DNA of 64,000 nt, taken from Venturia oleaginea. Lineage: Eukaryota; Ascomycota; Dothideomycetes; Venturiales; Venturiaceae. Below, in pieces: positions 1 through 9,773 of this stretch. The stretch is taken from contig JABMLP010000009.1 in the NCBI GenBank assembly GCA_013176395.1, forward strand, positions 682,001 through 746,000, read 5' to 3'. Both the position numbers and the translations under genes were made by a program. The notes beneath the pieces were generated by a model. The model saw only the letters and a list, made by a program, of their open reading frames with translations, was not told where the DNA came from and searched no databases. Numbering within the stretch: the stretch's first letter is position 1; every line of letters begins with the position of its first letter.

Positions 1-565
1 AGTATGTGGTGCGGTACGTGTTGTTGGAGGACAGAGGACCGAAAGAGGCTGGCGTGCCGAAATTGGCAGCCGATGAACTGAAGTTTCACCCAACGACTCG
101 AACTCATTTTCTCACAGTCATGCGCGCGCTCTCTCTCCTTCTCTCCCTCTCTTCGACAAAACTTTCAAAGATGCTAAATCTCAATCGAGCTCGCGATCCC
201 AATACAATGACTCGGCCGCAAATCACGAGCTTTCCAACAAGAGCGGAGCTAGGCTGGACATCTGAGTTGCAGATTGTCTTTGTGGTCAGACATCCAGGAC
301 ACTATACCAGAGAAGATCTAGATCCACACTCGTTCGCAAAGGTAGAACAAAGAAGTAGCAGGCGATACGACAAATCAAAGAGGACTTGTCCATAACTTTG
401 CTCCCCCAAAGAAACCAGCTTGACAAATCCATTGATCGACTAAGCAAAGACAAGCAACATATCTACAATCACATTCAACCACAACAACCAGGACCTATAT
501 ACCCAGGGACAACCCTACTCAAACCCCCTTACTAACAACAAAACCCCACCCAAAATACCCCAAAA

Positions 566-910
566 ATGCCCCCTCCTCCCCCTCCAATCCCAACCTATAC
601 CACAATCCCCACATCCACAAAAGCAAACATCCTCAAAGCCATCCCTTCCAACACCGAACTCTGCGCCAGAATCATCCTAGATAACTCCGATATCGATCAA
701 TTCAAGGAACTGACGTATGTCCTGGTGAAATAGTATAAAGCTATCGATGGCGCCTGTAGATTATTAGATATTAGTAAGGATGATATGGAGAGAGAAATGG
801 GGAAGTAGATTGATGATTCGAGGGAGATAATTGGGGAGAAGGATAGTTATATTGGGGAGTTGAGTCTGAGGATTCGTGTGCTGACTTCGGAGAGGGGATG
901 TGGGGGATAG
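566..910 (+). pseudogene. broken short proline-rich ORF
   Basis: An ATG at 566 opens a frame with a proline run (MPPPPPPIPTYTT) and stays coding-like to about 910, interrupted by TAG at 731 and at about 809. The first stop could lie in a 45-nt intron (GTATGT donor near 715). The second stop has no splice explanation. Residues after it (IDDSREIIGEKDSYIGEL) look like a charged helix. Both stops are TAG, as expected if CAG codons mutated C to T, but that is an inference. No family recognised. It could be a very short real protein or a decayed gene. Confidence 0.3.
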
Positions 911-1709
911 TATCAATAGCCGTGTTCTATTTGATTTACGTGTTCTTGGGCTGACGGAGGGGTCGGGCAGGTAATACATCTTGGAATATTTGAGTGCACT
1001 CAAAATCTCCCTTCCCTAGAAAATCAGATTGAGTATACCCAAATCTCTCGGTGATTGCGACGGGATAGTATCGGTTATCCTTTTTTCTCCTACCGGTATT
1101 CTATGGTGTACTGTTAATCTATGGTTCTGCTCAAGGCTCGTGAATATGTTTTAAATTGTATAAGATATGTAGATGGTCGGCTACAGCTATCCACACATCA
1201 GGCTAACGACTCCTGAAAGAGAATCATAGGTGATGAACAAATTAGTATAATACTAGCTGCTTTTCGCTATGCACAATCGATTGTTCCGATCAAGCTGGTC
1301 TGTAAGAGACATACCCAACCCTGAATTGATGGTCATCGTGACCGATGGGGACAATTGATTGCATGCGGCGTGGGTGAACTCAATGATTTGGGTGCAAGTA
1401 TCTTAGCATCAACGCGGAAGTACTCCAGGCTCTGATGCACGATGAACGAGCCAAAATACCTATCATCATCAGTCTTCGTGATAGAAAGGTAGACAAAGTG
1501 ATGCTATTTATCACCGAGATTGTACGAAGTAGCACTCAAGTCTCCATCCCGGAGCAGCAAAGTCTGACGAACCGAAATCGTTAAATATATATCGAAGGGG
1601 TATCTGAGCCCAACAGCTCACGTTACCCTTGAGGCATTCATCATCCAAATCTCCAATATGCCCATTAAAAATCGGAGTACCGTCATCGCGAACCGACTAT
1701 CTTCCATGC
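911..1709. other. gene-free stretch
   Basis: No frame here has both length and protein-like composition, and no repeat or RNA gene was recognised. It lies between the broken ORF and the 3' end of the SGNH esterase gene and probably includes that gene's 3' UTR. Confidence 0.5.
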
Positions 1710-2896
1710 TCAAACATGGCCACTCGTTGTACGTAGATCTGATTCCTGGTTCCCATTTTGAGTATATCCAATCCTGGAAGAGGGTCGCTCGTTACACATG
1801 ACCCTGTTCTCTACTTGCTTTGTGACTCCAAGTGAAGCAGAAGGAGAGTCAGTTGATGAGCCTGTGTTTGACAGAGGTTGAGCTGATCGCATGCGATGGT
1901 TGATGATGGCATCTGTTTCGTCGCGCATTTTCCATGCATCGCCATCGTCCCACCGTGGGAGGACGAAGGGAAGGTTGTCGGGAAGCTGATCGGGCCAACA
2001 TCGTGCAATGCATTCCATGATCGTGTTGTAGAGGAGCCGGTAGCCACTTGGTGTCAAGTGAAGGCCTGCAAAATATCAACATAATACGTTTGCTCAATAA
2101 AAGTTTCGGCTCACCATCAATAAGATACTTCGCCAGGACATCATTGTGAGGGGCTTCCAAACAACCAGGAAGTGGTCCTTCGAATCTAGGATTCCAGCCA
2201 GCCTCGAGCATGATTGCGGACCATAAATCAACGACGGGAACGCCCAGATTTTTGCCCACGTCGCGAATAGCATCGGCGTACTTCTTGGTGTTCTCGGCCG
2301 TACGGCGTAAGGGGTAACCTTTCGCTTTATCGATGGCAAACTGCATCATTTCAATGACGGGCGGATTCGTGATCAATATCAGTCTTGCTTTGTGTCCAGA
2401 CAAATTGGGATGTCGCAAGATTTTGATCATATTGGACTTGAACTCGGGTAGTGGGACACACTGGTTGTTCACTAATGTCGGCAAGCAAGAATCGTTTGCA
2501 CCGAAGAAGAGTCCCATGATCCTGATGTTGGCATCTGAGGCTAAAGGGATTGCCCTGTGCATTACTCGAAGGGCGAGATCGGTGTTGTAACCACTATGAA
2601 CTTAATTGAGCCATATATCCCGTAGAAGAGTGGTTTTGATCATACCTAAAGCCGCGATTCACTGCTTCGAGCCGTCTGATATAGGCTTGAGACCTATCTT
2701 AGCACTAAGATTTTTAAGGCCATTTTCGAATGCACATACCCTGACGAAGAGCAGCAACATAGCCAATGCCACCCCCATTGCAAGTCTCGCCAAACTCGGT
2801 GATGGAATCTCCGAATAGCACAATCTGATCATAGAGAGAAGCCTGTTATATTCAGCTCTCCATCGTGACCGTTCCGAAGACATCTATACTCACCAT
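1710..2896 (-). CDS. SGNH/GDSL esterase, IAH1 (isoamyl acetate hydrolase) type
   Basis: Predicted small esterase of the IAH1 branch of SGNH hydrolases, which cleave short acyl esters. Five exons were assembled: 2894-2896 (just ATG, with an in-frame TAG 9 nt upstream), 2740-2824, about 2646-2697, 2115-2593 and 1710-2065, giving about 324 aa. Block I reads LFGDSITEFG (catalytic Ser in GDS), the oxyanion Gly lies in RGFSGYNT, block III is GLFFGANDSC (the Asn), and block V is DGLHLTPSGY (catalytic Asp and His). All four SGNH blocks are therefore present. The exon 2/3 junction is the weak point, because the only in-frame acceptor gives a 42-nt intron. A tail of about 90 residues after block V is longer than usual for the family and rich in Ser/Thr. 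The next gene upstream (3980-5683) has the same orientation and is unrelated. Confidence in the family is high; the substrate is inferred. Confidence 0.85.
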
Positions 2897-3979
2897 TTTC
2901 CAAAACTAAGTTCCTTATCAAACTCGGAAAAAGAAGGGTCGTCTTTCAAGGAATAGGACGAAGTAGGAAAGCTCAAGGACGATAATACGATCAAACCAAA
3001 AGTCTCCGAAGCGAATGGAGAAGTAAGTGACTATATGAAGTAACAAAGCGTAGGTCCCATCTACAGGTGGTCAAATGAAGCTGTTTGACGGCAGCCTCCG
3101 TCGCGCCGGCAGAAAGACACATGTGCCTCCCTTGTGGCCATATCATTTGCCAAATTAACGAAACGTATCACAGGGTGTGCCCATCGCGGGCGCGGGAGCG
3201 CCGCGAACGAGGATATCCCCGACGTTGCCATTCGTGGGGAACTGCTTAAATGAGAAGCGCCGGCCGCAAAGGGCTGGTGATCGGATCACCTGTTTGACTT
3301 CCCGTGCATGAAGCAGACAATGCTTCGGAGCTGTCTATCGAAGCGAGTTTGGAGGAAAACAGTCGTGAGAGTTGGAGTGGAACGACAAGTTAGGATCAGC
3401 TCCCATGTTATTATCACATTATGGAGACACGTGATCAAATCGTATTCGGAAATCGAAGGTTATCCATGCCCACAAGCTGGGCACCAAGATGATATATCAT
3501 TCGAACATTACTTCCAGGGCTCGATACTCCATTCCTCTGCCATCCAAAAGCTACGACCAGGTATTTACACTGCTTCCTTCTTCCATAAACTCCGTTTGCA
3601 CAGCAATACCATGATATACTTCCCTATTCTTCCAATCATTCAACTCCAGTCAATGCAATTCCACGCTATGCGTCTAGTGAGCAGAGTCAACCAGTCCATA
3701 AGCATATTAGGGTCCACCAACTCGTATGGTAGACAAGTAAAGCGCATCGGATGAGAAATTTACAGGAACTGTACAACGAGGCTCGGCGTGGCAGCCTCAT
3801 GGCGATTTGTGGTGAAGTCGTGTGACGCTTTCTCCGTCCTTGAGTGACATGGAGGGTAAATTCAGGTAAAGCCATCCTTGAGTAATGCCTTGACGGCGCA
3901 GTCGGAGATAGGCTGTCGCCGATGTGCATGTGAAGCTCTCTTTCTAGCATTGTACTGAGTCGAAAATGTAGAGACCCCC
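2897..3979. other. gene-free stretch between esterase and phosphoesterase genes
   Basis: Contains only frames with no recognisable domain, including one of 148 codons at 3308-3754 that lacks family features. It should hold the esterase promoter near 2900-3250 and the 3' UTR of the phosphoesterase. Confidence 0.4.
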
Positions 3980-5683
3980 TTACTTGTACTTCTGGCACTT
4001 CACACTGACAATCTTATTCTTTCCATTTTGGTCGACGACGAGCGCAGTGAGCTCTCCACCTTTCACGCAGCCCGAATCGAGGCCTTTGGAATATTTGTTA
4101 ATGTTAAGTCCGGTCTTCGAATCATGGCCATAGATGACAGTCTGTCGTTGCGAAGGAGGGTGCGTATGAGATTGGTGGTGATTCCACAACTTTTTAGAAT
4201 GTTAGTCAAGCATCGTGAGTTACGAGCAAAAATAGATGTACCTTCTCCCACGGCTCTCCTTTGCGATCTTCGCTGGGCACCCGTGTCATGATATCAATGC
4301 TTCGCATGTTCATGACCAAAAATGGATCTTGTCTGTCCAGATCGATGCCTGGTGCAAGTCCGGCGTGAACAACCACAATCTCAGATCCTCCATTGAAACC
4401 AGATATGCCTCCGACCTTGAGAATGACAGGGCACTTTTGTAGCCACTCAATGTGTTTCTTGTCCAGCTCTTTCGCCATAGCGCGATCCTTGTAGTCGCCG
4501 TGCGAGAAAGACTCTTCGTCTAGAAAGTCCTCTCTGGTGTTCGGATCCTCCTGGGGTCCGGGTAGGGGGTGCACTTTTGCGACTAGGGAGTCGTATGCGA
4601 GAAGAGTACGGTCTTCCCAATTTCCGCGAACAGCATCCGCGCCCAGCTCCATGGCCATATCTATCACACCGCGAGAGTCGGGACCTTTTGCAATCATGTC
4701 GCCAGCCAGAATCAGATGGTCCTTGCCCTTGACAAATTTGACCTTATCAAGGAGTTTCGATACTGTATGCTGTTAGATATGGAACTCTTCCAAAGACGAG
4801 GACTGCACCTACGCTCATCTTTGCAACCGTGAACGTCCCCTACAACGATCAACCTGCGGCCATCGTTGCTCTTCTCGCTCCCCGGCAACAACTCCACATC
4901 CAAACTCTTCAGATGTATCATATCCGTGAATTCAGGCCGTATATTCGCGCCGAAACTTTGCTCACTATCGTTCAATGCAGCCAGACTAGCATCATACAAC
5001 CTCTCTTGAGCCCAAGCAGGCTGCAAGTAGTGAAACCAAGTAATCCAACACGCTATCAGAAATACAGCGTACCCAAGCAGGTACCTTTGCACTCTCCTAG
5101 GAAACGAGATATGGCGTATCCAAGAAGGGAGGAGGCTACCAGAAAAGCCGTCTTTTTCGCTCATGAAATATGCGTGAGAGTATGAGTCCGTGGACTCAAA
5201 GGAGGAATCACGATGAGATTTGGAAGCCCACTCGTTCGTTACGAGGTCTATCAGGGGTCGTCCTTGTGTATTTGTATTGTGGGAATTGTAGGTTGGTAAC
5301 GTTGACTGTGAGTTTGACGGGTGGTAAAAACTGGATTCGTTCGTATAAGAGGACATTCCTGTCCCCGGTTCGCGATAAGGGGTTGTCCTATGGCAGAAAT
5401 CGTCGCGGAGAGGTGAGGAGACGAGGGTAGGGTCTGTATCGAAGGATTCTCGTGGCCGGCGCAAAGGTGAGGACGAGGAACTATTTGGCGAGGCTGGGGC
5501 AGGGAGTTGTGGGCGAGATGCCGCGGAACGTGGTAAGGGTTGTAGAGAATCGAATTCCCAGGTTTGCTGTGAGGAAGGTGATGTGTGAGAGACAGGAAGG
5601 GGATCAGCAGGTGTAGGACTATGATTACATGAGCGATATTGCCGATATGGAAGACTGTCAGCTCTTTCTTCGTGGGAGGCCAT
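3980..5683 (-). CDS. membrane-anchored PPP-type metallophosphoesterase, Ppn2-like
   Basis: Three exons (4813-5683, 4242-4762, 3980-4189; introns of 50 and 52 nt) give 533 aa. The first ~180 residues are Ser/Pro-rich and probably cytosolic. One membrane segment follows (LLGYAVFLIACWITWFHYL), then a calcineurin-like phosphoesterase domain. Motifs in order: VVGDVHGC, LAGDMIAKGPDS, RGNWEDRT, VVVHAGLAPG and VIYGHDSKTGL. This arrangement (N-terminal anchor plus lumenal PPP domain) matches the fungal family of yeast Ppn2 (YNL217W), a zinc-dependent vacuolar endopolyphosphatase, so polyphosphate cutting in the vacuole is the likely role. The oddity is GNWED where PPP enzymes have GNH(E/D); the His normally serves in catalysis and metal binding. 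Either this branch tolerates Trp or the enzyme is impaired. Family assignment is good; activity is uncertain. Confidence 0.82.
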
Positions 5684-6403
5684 TGCTGCTTCTAATCACC
5701 GAGCGCCAAGTTTGTTCGTGGTCTTGGATGCCGTACTGGGAAGTGATGCACCAAACACCAAGCGATTAGATCCAGTTATCTCGGGGTTCGTTAACGAGCT
5801 AAAACAAGGAACTTGGATTTGACAGATCTGACACGGTCAAGTATCCCTATATCCTAGACTTTGAATGAATCGTAGACATGTCAACTTGACGCTGTAGTCT
5901 GTACCTCTTCATGCCATCCTCATACAATCCTTCCTCATAATTTAGCAGCTACAACCTCGCATGCCGTGGACAATCAAGAAGTTGCACCGCGTTGACCTGT
6001 AATTCTAATAATACCCAGTAACCCACCACGCGTCCATGACGAGGCGTTTGCCTCGACTCAGTCTGACCAATCTATATGCAACTTCTTATTCAGTGTCTAG
6101 AGTGTCTTGTCTTATCGCTTGGGAAATTTTGGAAAATCTGTTCTTGTTTTTGTCAGACCTGCCTGGCGAAAGATCGCGAAAGTGTTCATGCATTTGTTAC
6201 CCTCGGAAATAGCAGGTGTCTTCAGGGGACAGCATTCCTTTGACTCGTTCAAAGCGCTCGTTTCTCGTTATCGATAGTCGCGGGGATAAAGCAACCCACA
6301 ATGAGGCCTACAAATGAACAAAATTGAGTTCCGTACAGGCGTCATTCTGGAGCAGGGATTCATAAATATTTTCACCAGAAACTGCGTACGTAATAGTGAA
6401 CAA
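5684..6403. other. gene-free stretch upstream of tRNA-Phe
   Basis: No supported ORF. It includes the probable promoter of the Ppn2-like gene (just above 5683) and an AT-rich run (cataaatattttcacc) about 40 nt before the tRNA. Confidence 0.4.
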
Positions 6404-6409
6404 GCGGGT

Positions 6410-6440
<31 letters not shown>

Positions 6441-6502
6441 TCCACTTCAGCTCATCTGTATGTGGAATCTGAAGGTCATGTGTTCAATCCACATTAGCCG
6501 CA
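6404..6502 (+). tRNA. tRNA-Phe(GAA) with 26-nt intron
   Basis: Cloverleaf read by hand. The acceptor strand GCGGGTA begins at 6404, the A box is TAGCTCAGTTGGGAGAGC, and the anticodon stem is TCAGA/TCTGA with loop CTGAAGA, so the anticodon is GAA. An intron of about 26 nt sits after G37, the canonical place, and contains ACTTCAG, which can pair with the anticodon region as tRNA introns usually do. The T arm reads CATGTG-TTCAATC-CACAT. The mature tRNA would be 73 nt including the discriminator A. The 3' acceptor strand is TAGCCGC, which leaves one G-G mismatch (5:68) against GCGGGTA, and the T loop has TTCAA rather than the more common TTCGA. A T run at about 6534-6540 could end Pol III transcription. 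Confidence 0.85.
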
Positions 6503-6566
6503 GCTTGTGAGGTGCACAGCGTCTGAGAACATTATTTTTTCGTTCCTTCTTTTTCTTCTTTGTTGT

Positions 6567-6682
6567 TGCGATTCCAGACAGATTTCGATACAAACTAAGA
6601 AGTTCGTTATGTCTTTTTAGCATGTAAGATTATCTTTTTATCGGTGCTGCGATTCCAGACGGTTTTCAATGCGAACCTGAAA
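6567..6682 (+). repeat. pair of imperfect direct repeats behind the tRNA
   Basis: A unit of about 35 nt starting TGCGATTCCAGAC occurs at 6567-6601 and again at 6648-6682. The first 13 nt are identical. The remainder differs mostly by A/G and C/T transitions, which could reflect RIP-type mutation. No ORF overlaps it. Confidence 0.5.
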
Positions 6683-7120
6683 ATGGAGCCAGGACGAAAC
6701 AATGTTCGCGTAAGCTTGGGTATGACAGAAATTTGATGTTTGAATTCAAAATATGCGCCCCTTCAATTTCAACGAGCAAAAGGTGTGTATCAAGACATGA
6801 GACACTTCAAGACGGAGTAAGACCGCATTCTGGATGATCATCAACACAGAATTCGCACAGTGTGACATTTCATCTCTACTTCCACTAATTCTGGCTGTTC
6901 GAGGACTGTCGGGCATCAAAAATGTACTACCAAATCCCCTACAAAGATCAAAATTCTGCATGAACGTTGTCGTCCGGAAACCCCACATTCTATTTCATTC
7001 ATTCTACTTTGTTTTTGAGTTGATAGCTGTTGTCAAAAGGTGACTGCGGCCGTTGAAGAAACATTTGTTTCCCTAATCAGGTTCTGAGCACTAAACTGAA
7101 GTGCGCTCGTCTTGAAGGTA

Positions 7121-8965
7121 GAGTGTGGACCTCAGATATGACCCGACCCCAGATATGACCCACGAAAATCAAACCTCGACATGTGAGAACACTGCGCGCC
7201 GCCCACGTGCCACTGGCGTTTTAATAAAACTATCTAATAAATCCTCAGAATCCTCATCTTGCTCCTCTGAACTAGTCTCAACTATAATAACTTTGCGTTG
7301 GCGCCCCCGTGGCTTTTTTGCTTCAACGCGCGCCTCCTCCTCGCGGGCTATACGCAACACTTCCGTAGTCGAATAGACCGCAACACCCTCTAATCGAACT
7401 CTTTTACCCTTTTTAGCCTTCTTCCGCTTCCGCAAAAGTTCGGATTGCTCAGCTATTTGTTTAGCTTGAATTGTAATGGTTGCATTTTGAGTTTCGCATA
7501 GGCGTGTCATGCGCTCTGCATAGCGCCGTACCGGCGAAACAACGGCATGGCACTCGCGCAACGACTCTATGAACTTTTTATTTGATTTTGATACTTCAAC
7601 TACTTCTGGAGGAGAGCTCTGTAGTAAAGAGAGATCGAGAGTAGTTATTGCGCGTGGTGTAATTGGTTGTGGAGCCGGTATAGGTGAGTCTTTCGGAAGC
7701 CCTCTGAGTACTCGCATAGGAAGCGCAGGCCATATGCCGGTGCCACGCCATCCACTAAGGATATTTTCCTTGCTCATAGCCCTTTCGCGTGCACGAGAGA
7801 GTAATTCAATCCATTCTGAGCGTGGGATGCGCTGTGAACTGAGCCGGGAGATCGCATGCCTTTCGATAGTATGGGCCCGTTTAAACGCCGCAAACACGCC
7901 TACATCAAGCGGTTGTAGTATATGTGAGCAGTGAGGAGGCATAATTAAGAGATCAATATTATGCTCCATGCAGTAGGCAATAAAATCGCCCTGGATATGA
8001 CTTCCATGGCCATCCGCGACAAGTAAACGCTGGCGACCCGCAGCCTTCTCGCGGGTAAGAGGGTCGAAAACATTGATTAGCCACGCCAACCCAAGGTTAT
8101 TCGAGGTCCAGCCATTCTTGCTTGTTGCAAAGTGCCATCCCAGAGGTGATGATTCATTGATCCATCGCGTGTTAACGTCCTGGCCTTTGAATATCAGGAG
8201 CGGCGCCAGCGCTTCGCCTGCGGCATTGATGCACTCAATCACTGTTACCCACTCCTGTTTGCCTCCGATCACCTTGTACTTCTGTGTACTGTCGATGTGT
8301 ACAAGCACCTTCAACGCCTGCTCTTCGCCAATACCGAATCCAGCCTCGTCCATATTCCATATATGCGCAGGATTGTACTTATGCTCCTGGAGCATCTCCC
8401 CGACTGCGTCAAACCAGCGTTTTACATGCTCATATGTTGCCCCCTCGTTGCGTACATGCTCTTGCTGGCGAGCATATACTCCTGATATATCAGGATGTCT
8501 TTTTTGAAAGCGCTGGATCCATTTATCGTTGATAGTGAAGCGTGGGGTGGTGGGTAGGATAAGATGTGACGCGTTCGTGTCGAATATGAATTGCGAGCTC
8601 TTTGAGCAACGGGTTGGTAATATGAGTTCCAGTATTTGTGTATCGCTTAATCCAGCGTACAAGAGTATCTTCTTCCGCGATGGTAAGAATTTGGGTCATT
8701 TCGTGGCTGGTAGAGTTCGTCAAGCCGCCGTTGAGCCTGCGCTGTAGTGTTTTGTTATCAACTTGAAAGAACTTTGCAGCAGCCCTAATAGACGAGAAGT
8801 CTTTATTTTGTAGTGCATAAATAGCCTTTGATAGTTGAAATTCGTAATCCGGCGATTTTTTGGATGATTTTGAAGGCATTGGTGGGGATAACGCGTGTAG
8901 CATGCGCTTTGGGAGGATTTTCGTGGGTCATATCTGGGGTTGAGTCATATCTGGGGTCCACACTC
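7121..8965 (-). mobile_element. pogo-family DNA transposon, 1845 bp, TA target site
   Basis: The ends are inverted repeats of about 50 bp: the left end starts GAGTGTGGACCTCAGATATG and the right end, reverse-complemented, starts GAGTGTGGACCCCAGATATG. Only a few mismatches separate them. TA dinucleotides lie directly outside both ends (7119-7120 and 8966-8967), the target duplication expected for Tc1/mariner/pogo elements. Each end carries two copies of CCAGATATGAC-like motifs, probable transposase-binding sites. The element encodes a pogo transposase on the minus strand. It sits 66 bp beyond the stop codon of the orphan gene at 9032-9763. Confidence 0.9.
7169..8903 (-). pseudogene. pogo transposase (HTH-psq, CENP-B HTH, DDE), one frameshift
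   Basis: Two overlapping minus-strand frames make one transposase. The N-terminal frame (8523-8903) carries a psq-type helix-turn-helix (FSSIRAAAKFFQVDNKTLQRR) split as AAKFFQVDNKTLQRR and the start of the CENP-B type HTH (EEDTLVRWIKRY). The C-terminal frame (7169-8662) continues with INDKWIQRFQKRHPDI and a full DDE core: NMDEAGFGIG, LLVADGHGSH and ILQPLDVGVF give the three acidic residues. A lysine/arginine-rich tail follows. The frames change by one base between about 8560 and 8600, inside the second HTH, so the protein cannot be made without a frameshift or an undetected splice. The DDE part itself shows no stop. The element was therefore active recently or the shift is a base-calling error. 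Confidence 0.8.
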
Positions 8966-9031
8966 TACGTTATTATCCAAGACACTGGAAAAGAGCTAAA
9001 AAGGTCCTCACCATCATCCTTTTGCGCAATT

Positions 9032-9763
9032 TCAGCCGCGAAGATGCATATCATCAATCAGAAAAGGATCTTCCTCTTCTTCTTTTACTATTGGCGAAGC
9101 ATCACTCCGGTCATAATTGCCAACATCATCAGCTCTGCCTTTCCCCTTCTCCCCATAAGTTTGCCTTGTAGAAGACGAGGACGTCACTGGAGGCTCTTCC
9201 ACATCGTCCGCGCCAAGGAAATCATCCAAAAATGCCACCTTTTTCGAAACTCTGCTCTCAAATGCTCTCTGTTTCAAAATATAATTATTCCAGCTGATCT
9301 GTATTCTCTGGCCGACATCCCCCAACGCAACCATGTCCTCGGCTTCTCGGGCCATCTTCGCTTGCAGCAGGAGCTTGTAAATCTCATAATCGGACTCCAG
9401 AATACTCTCTACCTCCTGGTGAGCGTGAAGATGAAAACAGATATGATAGAGAACCCAATGGGCGTAAATGATAGACGATAGATCAGGTACGGGGCCTTGG
9501 CGAGAAAGCTCTGCCTTCCATTGATCTACGAATTTGGAACTTGTTGTTGGGGACAAAGATATATCTTGAAGCTTGGAGAGGATCTCCTTCTGGTGCCAAA
9601 TTTGGTCCACCCACACGATCTTGTCAATGGTTGGGAGATCGACGTTTCTCAGCTCCCTCAAGGTGTTGGAAAACAGCTGTGCAGTGGGGAGAGCAGAATC
9701 TTCTTTTTCGTATTGGTCGATATGATAATTGAAGACGCTCGACGACCTGGCGGAGTGCGTCAC
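9032..9763 (-). CDS. orphan gene fragment, probably 5'-truncated by a transposon
   Basis: An open frame of about 243 codons with protein-like composition: helical, with IDKIVWVDQIWHQKEI, a WVLYHICFHLHAHQEVE segment and an acidic tail ending KEEEEDPFLIDDMHLRG. No family recognised. The frame has no convincing ATG at its 5' end: its first listed codon is GTG, and ATG ACT TGT just upstream belongs to another frame. A pogo-derived element begins at 9774, 10 bp further upstream, so the original first exon and promoter were probably separated by that insertion. A different pogo element begins 66 bp past the stop. The gene is boxed in by two transposons and may no longer be expressed. Confidence 0.45.
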   Translation of the reverse strand: MTHSARSSSVFNYHIDQYEKEDSALPTAQLFSNTLRELRNVDLPTIDKIVWVDQIWHQKEILSKLQDISLSPTTSSKFVDQWKAELSRQGPVPDLSSIIYAHWVLYHICFHLHAHQEVESILESDYEIYKLLLQAKMAREAEDMVALGDVGQRIQISWNNYILKQRAFESRVSKKVAFLDDFLGADDVEEPPVTSSSSTRQTYGEKGKGRADDVGNYDRSDASPIVKEEEEDPFLIDDMHLRG

Positions 9764-9773
9764 AAGTCATATA

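Noticed and set aside
3308..3754. 148-codon plus-strand ORF
   Set aside because: No domain, no splice support and composition unlike coding sequence nearby.
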